The notes beneath the pieces are model-generated. The model was given only the letters and a program-made list of their open reading frames with translations, was not told the origin of the DNA and did no database searches. A stretch of DNA of 6,158 nucleotides from Dehalococcoidia bacterium (lineage in GTDB: Bacteria > Chloroflexota > Dehalococcoidia > Dehalococcoidales > Fen-1064), in NCBI GenBank assembly GCA_030691775.1, contig JAUYDN010000206.1, forward strand, positions 1-6,158, read 5' to 3'. Numbering within the stretch: position 1 is the stretch's first letter; every line of letters starts with the position of its first letter. Shown piece by piece: positions 1-4,389 of this stretch. Made by a program: the position numbers and the translations under genes.

Positions 1-68
1 AGTCCCAACCGGATTACAGCTACACCAGGGGTACATGCAAGTGAAGAAAACGGACATCTACATCGTTC

Positions 69-119
69 GTGGGTGGCTCCCGCTTTTCCGGGCAAGAAAG
101 CACAGGGCATTAAACCCAC
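69..119. repeat. Long imperfect hairpin just after the hydrolase gene
   Basis: On the plus strand GTGGGT (69-74) pairs with ACCCAC (114-119). Inside, CCCGCTTT (79-86) pairs with AAAGC (97-101) plus GGG (105-107), around a three-base bulge ACA and a ten-base loop. That gives 14 base pairs over 51 bases, starting two bases past the hydrolase stop codon. No T-run follows on the minus strand, so it is not a classic intrinsic terminator. It could stabilise the mRNA 3' end or belong to a structured RNA, but it matches no RNA family that I recognise. Confidence 0.5.
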
Positions 120-121
120 TA

Positions 122-715
122 TCAGGTTGGTTCGACCCTGCCAGTTTTCATAAAGCTCCCCACCCGCTTCTTCTTCACCAACCACAACAAGAGAACGGCA
201 AACACGGTAACCCCGAGAATCTCCGGGATATAGACCTGGGGAAGGTGTAAAAGTTCGTAGAGTAAGGAGTTGAACCAGTCTTCAAGCTGCTCCGGGGGAA
301 AGGTAAACCCAAGCAGTGGCCAGAACAGCGTGACCGGGTTTCGCCACATGCTATCGAAAACGAGATGCGTCAGGACGCCGAAAGTTATCACCAGGAGCCA
401 CGATTTTTTATACCGCCACCGCAGGAGCAGTCCCACAGCTGTCAATAACACCAGAAAAAGCAAGGTGTGACTGTATATCCGCCCGCTCCGGTAGACCCCG
501 CCCAGCAGAAACACGCCGAGCGGTTTATCGATGATATCCGGCAGGAGGGAGCCGAAGAGCAACAAGCGGCTATCAATCATATTGAAAAAAGATAAGTGCT
601 GGTGCCTTACATCTACGGCGGTGTTTTTATCTGGCACCGGTTTTAAATGTGAATACACGAAATCGGTTGTGGCGGCCGCCGCCAGGGTTAGTCCCGTATG
701 TCCGAAGAGAAACAT
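122..715 (-). CDS. YdjM/DUF457-type membrane-bound putative metal-dependent hydrolase
   Basis: The protein has 197 residues and about four hydrophobic segments (near 50-71, 84-98, 105-120, 165-180). Motifs of the YdjM family (PF04307) are present: FGHTGLTLAAA with His6, GSLLPDIIDKPLG with Asp60 and Asp63, YSHTLLF with His83, and THLVFDSMW with His117 and Asp121. These His and Asp residues are the presumed metal ligands of this inner-membrane family, whose substrate is not established. The ATG at 715 is forced: an in-frame TGA lies two codons before it (719-721). Only a weak GAAAG precedes it as a ribosome site. The acidic and proline-rich loop after helix 3 (138-148) and the basic C-terminus (KKKRVGSFMKTGR) suggest a cytoplasmic tail. 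It is on the same strand as the MoxR operon but 262 bases downstream, so it is probably a separate unit with no proven functional link. Confidence 0.85.
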   Translation of the reverse strand: MFLFGHTGLTLAAAATTDFVYSHLKPVPDKNTAVDVRHQHLSFFNMIDSRLLLFGSLLPDIIDKPLGVFLLGGVYRSGRIYSHTLLFLVLLTAVGLLLRWRYKKSWLLVITFGVLTHLVFDSMWRNPVTLFWPLLGFTFPPEQLEDWFNSLLYELLHLPQVYIPEILGVTVFAVLLLWLVKKKRVGSFMKTGRVEPT

Positions 716-729
716 GTATCATTACTTTC

Positions 730-752
730 AATTAGATAAAAATAGTCTAATT
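730..752. promoter_or_regulatory. AT-rich perfect dyad upstream of the hydrolase gene
   Basis: AATTAGA (730-736) and TCTAATT (746-752) form a perfect 7-base inverted repeat with a 9-base AT-rich spacer. It lies 14 bases upstream of the ATG at 715. It could be a regulator-binding site, an element of the 5' leader or the end of the adjacent repeat; the sequence alone does not decide. Confidence 0.35.
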
Positions 753-810
753 TGTCATCCTGGAGGAATCCGTCCCGCCAATAATCTTGAAGGACGACGA
801 AGGATCTCGG
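751..810. repeat. Probable degraded copy of a dispersed intergenic repeat
   Basis: The plus strand begins TTTGTCATCCTG and ends GACGAAGGATCTCGG. This resembles the common bacterial intergenic repeat built on GTCATCCTGAGCGAAGCGAAGGATCT, here carrying a different central segment. GTCATCCT (754-761) pairs with AGGACGAC (791-798), with one mismatch that is a G-T wobble on the minus strand. The minus-strand translation (PTPRSFVV then LQDDK) is the kind of spurious peptide such repeats yield. The identification is from memory of the motif, as only one copy lies in this window. Confidence 0.45.
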
Positions 811-813
811 TGT

Positions 814-836
814 GGGGTATGCGAAATCATTACCCC
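814..836. repeat. GC-rich inverted repeat (stem-loop)
   Basis: GGGGTATG (814-821) pairs with CAT-T-ACCCC (828-836), giving eight base pairs with one bulged T and a six-base loop CGAAAT. No T-run follows on the minus strand and only a short TTT on the plus strand, so it is a poor intrinsic terminator. It abuts the repeat-like core and may belong to the same element. Confidence 0.5.
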
Positions 837-963
837 CTTTATGAGAGTCCACTCTTGCTAATTGCATCAAGAAATGCTCTCCATTTTCACTTTTCTTGGT
901 GCCGAAACCACCTGCACCAGAGATTCATCAGTAAACAGTTTTCAGAGACGGTAAAAGACAGTC

Positions 964-978
964 AACCAGTAGCCGGTT
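964..978 (-). terminator. Weak candidate terminator hairpin at the end of the operon
   Basis: On the minus strand, AACCGG and CTGGTT pair across a three-base CTA loop (one G-T wobble), overlapping the DUF58 stop codon. A short TCTTTT follows about five bases after the stem. The stem is short and the T-run is offset, so this is only a possible intrinsic terminator. Confidence 0.3.
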
Positions 979-2552
979 TACCGTTTCCGGGGCGCGGCTT
1001 CCTCAACTACCAGTGTAGCATTGCCCTTTGTTCCGTAGCCGCTGGCAATGAATAAAACCGCTTCGGTATCGTGATTAAGCAGGGAAATGACGACCACGGT
1101 CGATTGCGGTGTCCCGGTACGCTCGAATGCCAGTGTCAGCGCCCTGGTCGCCGGGCTGAGACGGGCATGGCCCTTGAGACTGGCATACTCCACCCGGAGC
1201 AACTCTGCCAGCACCCGGGCAGGCGGACTATCCACATATTGCAGACGCTGGATATTGGCGCGCAGTCTCATGATATCCGGCCGCCCGAGATATTTTACCG
1301 GCTTCCCGATTATCTTAATCTGCGGTATCACCTCCAAAGCCCGCGCTACCAGCTTCGAAGGTGGCATGGTGCTGGTGACAAATTCAACGTCGTCCTGGTC
1401 GTAAGCGGCAATTGCCGTCGGTATCTGTTCTTTCGACAGGGAGAGTGCCGCTACCACCACATTGTATGCCTGTTTATCCGCTTCCTCGGCGTTACCCACC
1501 GCCAGGTTCACCAGCATGATTGCCGGCTGACCGCGGAACTCGGCGAACTCCTTGCTGATAAGCTTGTTATATTTTATGGAATGCTTCCAATCGATATTCT
1601 TCAGGCTATCCCCCGGCTGGTAGAGCTGGCTCCCATAATATTCCACCCCGATACGCAAGCCATACAGCGGTCGTATCGCGCCCAGCGTGGAAATCAAGGG
1701 TAACATCCCCATGTGCGATTCGGTGAGATAGCGTTTCGCCAGCCACTCCGCATACCGGGCACGGGGAATGACGTGCAAAGTGATTGGTGCCAGTTCAAAC
1801 CGGGTGCTGGTCAGTCCCCACCTGTCGAGCACACGTGCCTCCAGCATAATTGAAGACGGTCCTGAAAGCGGCGGTGTAATGGTCACCTCTACATCGAACC
1901 GTTCGTCAGTCAGCGGAATGACGTCGGGCTGTATCGTGAGCCACTCGTAAGGTGATTTGAGGACCAGGTTGCCGCCGAGCTTTGTTTTACTGAGCATGTT
2001 TATGTAAAGTGTTTCCCTGGTGCCTGCCACGATTCTTTCGTGCACCGGGTCAACATCGACAGGCTTGCCGGGGATACGCATCATTACGATGGCATGCAGA
2101 GCGAGGAAATAGAGAGTCGCCGCACCCGCGCTGGCCATCAGTACCTGGCTGTTCAGCAGGACACCAACCAGAAGTGTTAAGACGCCTATCATCAGCATAC
2201 CGGCACCGAGCTTCGTCAGAGAGCGATGTCCATTGCTTACCGGTGACGGTAGAGTCTCCGCGGTAACTTCCAGGTCACGGGTGACAAGCACCAGCAAGGG
2301 CACAGAAGCCAGTACCGCGAAGTATACCGGTATCACCTGTGACAGCAGAAGAGAAATTGCAAAGAAGGCGAATAAATCCGCGACCAGGTTGGCATTCACC
2401 GAGGGCGGGCGCCACCAGACAAACAGGTAAGCTAATGCCAGTAATACGGGTATAAATGAGAGCGCCAGCGGTGAGACCACGGCAGTGAAAATGAAGACTG
2501 CCGCTACATAAAGCTTGAGAAGTGGAATCACCCAGCCGGGGATATTCTTCAT
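978..2552 (-). CDS. DUF58 (vWA-like) polytopic membrane protein
   Basis: The protein has 524 residues, longer than the usual roughly 300-430 for DUF58 proteins. The extra length is N-terminal: about six hydrophobic segments (near 10-29, 31-47, 56-70, 73-90, 115-133, 138-157) instead of the common two. A beta-rich domain follows at about 170-262. The DUF58 signature is at 311-335: YQPGDSLKNIDWKHS, then KYNKLISKEF. The C-terminal ~185 residues should form the vWA-like fold, but the expected DxSxS metal site after the first strand reads N349-L-A351-V-G353, so all three ligands appear lost. DUF58 proteins are usually encoded beside MoxR ATPases and are thought to be their partners at the membrane; that pairing is inferred here from a 4-base ATGA overlap with the MoxR gene. 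No good ribosome site precedes the ATG at 2552, consistent with translational coupling. The stop is TAA at 978. The exact function is unknown. Confidence 0.9.
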   Translation of the reverse strand: MKNIPGWVIPLLKLYVAAVFIFTAVVSPLALSFIPVLLALAYLFVWWRPPSVNANLVADLFAFFAISLLLSQVIPVYFAVLASVPLLVLVTRDLEVTAETLPSPVSNGHRSLTKLGAGMLMIGVLTLLVGVLLNSQVLMASAGAATLYFLALHAIVMMRIPGKPVDVDPVHERIVAGTRETLYINMLSKTKLGGNLVLKSPYEWLTIQPDVIPLTDERFDVEVTITPPLSGPSSIMLEARVLDRWGLTSTRFELAPITLHVIPRARYAEWLAKRYLTESHMGMLPLISTLGAIRPLYGLRIGVEYYGSQLYQPGDSLKNIDWKHSIKYNKLISKEFAEFRGQPAIMLVNLAVGNAEEADKQAYNVVVAALSLSKEQIPTAIAAYDQDDVEFVTSTMPPSKLVARALEVIPQIKIIGKPVKYLGRPDIMRLRANIQRLQYVDSPPARVLAELLRVEYASLKGHARLSPATRALTLAFERTGTPQSTVVVISLLNHDTEAVLFIASGYGTKGNATLVVEEAAPRKR

Positions 2553-3496
2553 ATTTTCAGCTTCGGTACAGGCGTTTTTTCCAGTGCACGGGTAACCACT
2601 TTGTTTGCCGTAATATCGTCCATTTCCGCTTCGGGCTTGATACGGATGCGGTGCTCGATGGAGTTCATCGTCAGGGCTTTGATATCATCGGGGATAACGT
2701 AATCACGCCCGTCGAGCATCGCCAGGACGCGGGAGCACTTGTAAAGGGCAATGCCGGCGCGTACGCTCGGACCCCAGAGGACATCCGGGTCGTGGCGGAC
2801 GCTGTTGATAATCAGGCTGGTGTATTCGATGATATCGGGTGAGACCTCTACCTCTTTCACCAGTTTCTGAAGCTGGAGCACCTCCGCCAGGCTGGTCACC
2901 TGTTTGATGTCCGGCTCGTCTATCCTGTCGATTTCACTGATGATTCGCTTTTCCTCTTCGCGGGTGGGGTATTCGCTCCTGACCATCAGCAGAAAACGGT
3001 CGACCTGCACGTCCGTGAGCGGGTAAGTACCCTCTCCGCCGGTGGGGACCTGTGTGGCGATAACCATAAACGGTTTCGCGAGTTCGTAACCCTTACCTTC
3101 GATTGTCACCTGGTATTCTTGCATCGCTTCCAGGAGCGCCGCCTGCGTTCTCGGAGTGGTCCGGTTGAGTTCATCTGCTAGAATTATATGCCCGAAGATA
3201 GGACCCTCGATAAACCTTGAGTTGCCATCCGGCGAATAAACATAGAAACCGGTGATATCTGCGGGCATCATATCCGGGGTGAACTGGATACGCTTGAACT
3301 GACCGCCGACGATCTCCGCGAAGGTCCTGGCAAGCTTTGTCTTGGCTGTACCCGGTAAACCCTCGATGAGGATATGCCCGCCGGCTATCAAGGCAAGCGT
3401 CATGGCGCGTTCAATTTCACCCTTGCCGATGATAACCTTAGAAATTTCAGCCAGAATTCTCCGGTATAAATCAGCGACTTTTTGACTGCCGTTCAA
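2549..3496 (-). CDS. MoxR-family AAA+ ATPase
   Basis: At 315 residues this is the usual MoxR length. Walker A is G46-LPGTAKT-K54 and Walker B is IILADELNR (104-112), followed by the family signature TQAALLEAMQEYQV. QFTPDMMPADITG (71-83) and GTYPLTDVQVDRF (156-168) are also typical; Arg167 is the likely arginine finger. The sensor-2 region GPSVRA holds Arg246, and the small lid domain follows. The sensor-1 segment reads ATQVP, where most family members have ATQNP, so the usual asparagine is a valine (residue 150). MoxR ATPases are cytoplasmic oligomers thought to act as chaperones that remodel or activate vWA-domain partners; the obvious partner here is the DUF58 protein encoded just downstream. 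The start is TTG at 3496, overlapping the preceding stop as TTGA and preceded by a strong ribosome site. The gene overlaps the next by 4 bases (ATGA). The family call is very secure; the client is inferred from context. Confidence 0.95.
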   Translation of the reverse strand: MNGSQKVADLYRRILAEISKVIIGKGEIERAMTLALIAGGHILIEGLPGTAKTKLARTFAEIVGGQFKRIQFTPDMMPADITGFYVYSPDGNSRFIEGPIFGHIILADELNRTTPRTQAALLEAMQEYQVTIEGKGYELAKPFMVIATQVPTGGEGTYPLTDVQVDRFLLMVRSEYPTREEEKRIISEIDRIDEPDIKQVTSLAEVLQLQKLVKEVEVSPDIIEYTSLIINSVRHDPDVLWGPSVRAGIALYKCSRVLAMLDGRDYVIPDDIKALTMNSIEHRIRIKPEAEMDDITANKVVTRALEKTPVPKLKI

Positions 3497-4389
3497 TTGG
3501 TCCGCCCTCCTCTGAGTATCATTCCCGTCACGCCAACGAAAATAATAGAAACAAACCCGAGTAGCGGGTATGGCTTCGCCAGTAAATCACGCACGCGGGT
3601 CAGCCCTGACTTTGTAATATCCAGCGGCGACTTCGTGAGATGTGAGGTATCTACCGATAGTCCCCTCTCCCCCTCCAGTTCCGCTAACGCCTGAAGGAAA
3701 GCGAAATTATCGTCCCGGTTGACCATGCTATTAATCATCAGGCTGGGGTCAGATACCAGGATAAGGAACCCGCTTCCATATTTGATTCGTGCCGCCACGG
3801 GCAATCCCCCGGCTGGTTCATTGTCATTCTGGATTTCATTCAGGTTAACGTCCAGAAAGCTTGTCGGCGAGGAACGGGCAAGCACCTCGCCCGCGGTTAC
3901 ATTTTGTATTATCGTGGCATGGTTCAGCACCACCAGGTCGATGTCCTTGTTCTTTTCCAGGACAGGTGCTGAGAAATCCGTTATCTTCGGCAGCCATTGA
4001 TGGCGGTAATTGAACAGCGGGTCGAGCAAAGCCGCTTTACCGAACCTCGCCTTCACGCCGAGATATTCAAGTATACCATTTCCGAATCCGAAGTCATCCA
4101 TCAAGATTAAGATTCCACCATCGCTCACAAACTCTTTTAACCTGGCGAGCTCTTCAGTAGAATACTCCAGGTAAGGCACAACGATAAGCGCTTTTTTCGC
4201 CGGTGAACCCGGAATCTGAGTCATATCGTCCGGGATGACCGCCTGCGACTCGCTGACAAACGCCCGGAGACCGTTCCAGGCGTTGTTGCTCGCCATAAAA
4301 TCTTCTATGGACGGTATAAACCATACCGCAATTAGCGATATGAAGAGCACGATGAGCAGAGAAAGGAAAACAGCGGTTTGGGTCTTCAT
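3493..4389 (-). CDS. DUF4350-type membrane-anchored protein
   Basis: The protein has 298 residues. An N-terminal membrane helix spans about 6-26 and a second spans about 273-291, ending in a short basic tail (RGGRTN). This suggests both ends are cytoplasmic and the central domain is outside the membrane. The central part fits the DUF4350 / GATase1-like fold: ALIVVPYLEYSTEE at 67-80, then FVSDGGILILMDDFGFGNG (86-104), and a late glycine/aspartate motif YGSGFLILVSDPSLMINS (204-221) followed by RDDNFAFLQAL. No catalytic Cys-His pair is evident, so a binding or scaffold role is more likely than an amidotransferase activity. The ATG at 4389 overlaps the upstream stop as ATGA. A purine-rich AGAGGGGA lies about 10 bases before it and AAGGA directly abuts it. 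DUF4350 proteins commonly neighbour MoxR and DUF58 genes, as here. The family call is fairly secure; the biochemical role is unknown. Confidence 0.8.
   Translation of the reverse strand: MKTQTAVFLSLLIVLFISLIAVWFIPSIEDFMASNNAWNGLRAFVSESQAVIPDDMTQIPGSPAKKALIVVPYLEYSTEELARLKEFVSDGGILILMDDFGFGNGILEYLGVKARFGKAALLDPLFNYRHQWLPKITDFSAPVLEKNKDIDLVVLNHATIIQNVTAGEVLARSSPTSFLDVNLNEIQNDNEPAGGLPVAARIKYGSGFLILVSDPSLMINSMVNRDDNFAFLQALAELEGERGLSVDTSHLTKSPLDITKSGLTRVRDLLAKPYPLLGFVSIIFVGVTGMILRGGRTN
3505..3513 (-). promoter_or_regulatory. Strong Shine-Dalgarno sequence deciding the TTG start of the MoxR gene
   Basis: Read on the minus strand this is AGAGGAGGG, ending 8 bases before TTG at 3496. No ATG lies nearby in frame, and family alignment places the N-terminus here, so TTG is the best start. 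It is the strongest ribosome site in the operon. It lies inside the end of the DUF4350 gene and may raise ATPase synthesis above that of its neighbours. Confidence 0.75.

Larger units (their letters stand above)
716..977. other. Hairpin-rich intergenic region
   Basis: This 262-base gap separates the DUF58 operon from the hydrolase gene. It holds several inverted repeats: TGGTGC/GCACCA at 897-902 and 914-919, AGAGT/ACTCT at 844-848 and 851-855, a GGGGTATG stem at 814-836, the repeat-like core at 751-810 and an AT-rich dyad at 730-752. A 60-codon minus-strand frame (870-688) crosses it but appears to be translated repeat sequence. No convincing -35/-10 promoter pair could be identified, although the hydrolase gene probably needs its own promoter here. 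Confidence 0.6.

Noticed and set aside
33..43. ACATGCAAGT, reminiscent of a conserved 16S rRNA segment.
   Set aside because: The match is about ten bases only and nothing around it continues the rRNA similarity.
125..145. GGTTCGACCC, resembling a tRNA or tmRNA T-loop.
   Set aside because: The flanking bases do not form a T-stem or acceptor stem, and the position lies within the C-terminal codons of the hydrolase gene.
688..870. A 60-codon minus-strand frame with a plausible GGAGAG ribosome site, ending inside the start of the hydrolase gene.
   Set aside because: Its peptide (PTPRSFVV, LQDDK) looks like translated intergenic repeat, it runs through several hairpins, and it resembles no protein family I know.
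897..919. TGGTGC/GCACCA stem considered as the operon terminator.
   Set aside because: The loop is 11 bases and the minus strand continues AGAAAAG, with no T-run, so it does not act as a standard intrinsic terminator.
531..1055. A 174-codon plus-strand frame crossing the intergenic gap.
   Set aside because: It is antisense to the hydrolase start and the DUF58 end, with no ribosome site or recognisable domain; best explained as a shadow frame.
1071..1703. A 210-codon plus-strand frame.
   Set aside because: It lies wholly antisense to the DUF58 coding region, is rich in His, Arg and Gln, and has no recognisable domain; it is a shadow of the real gene.
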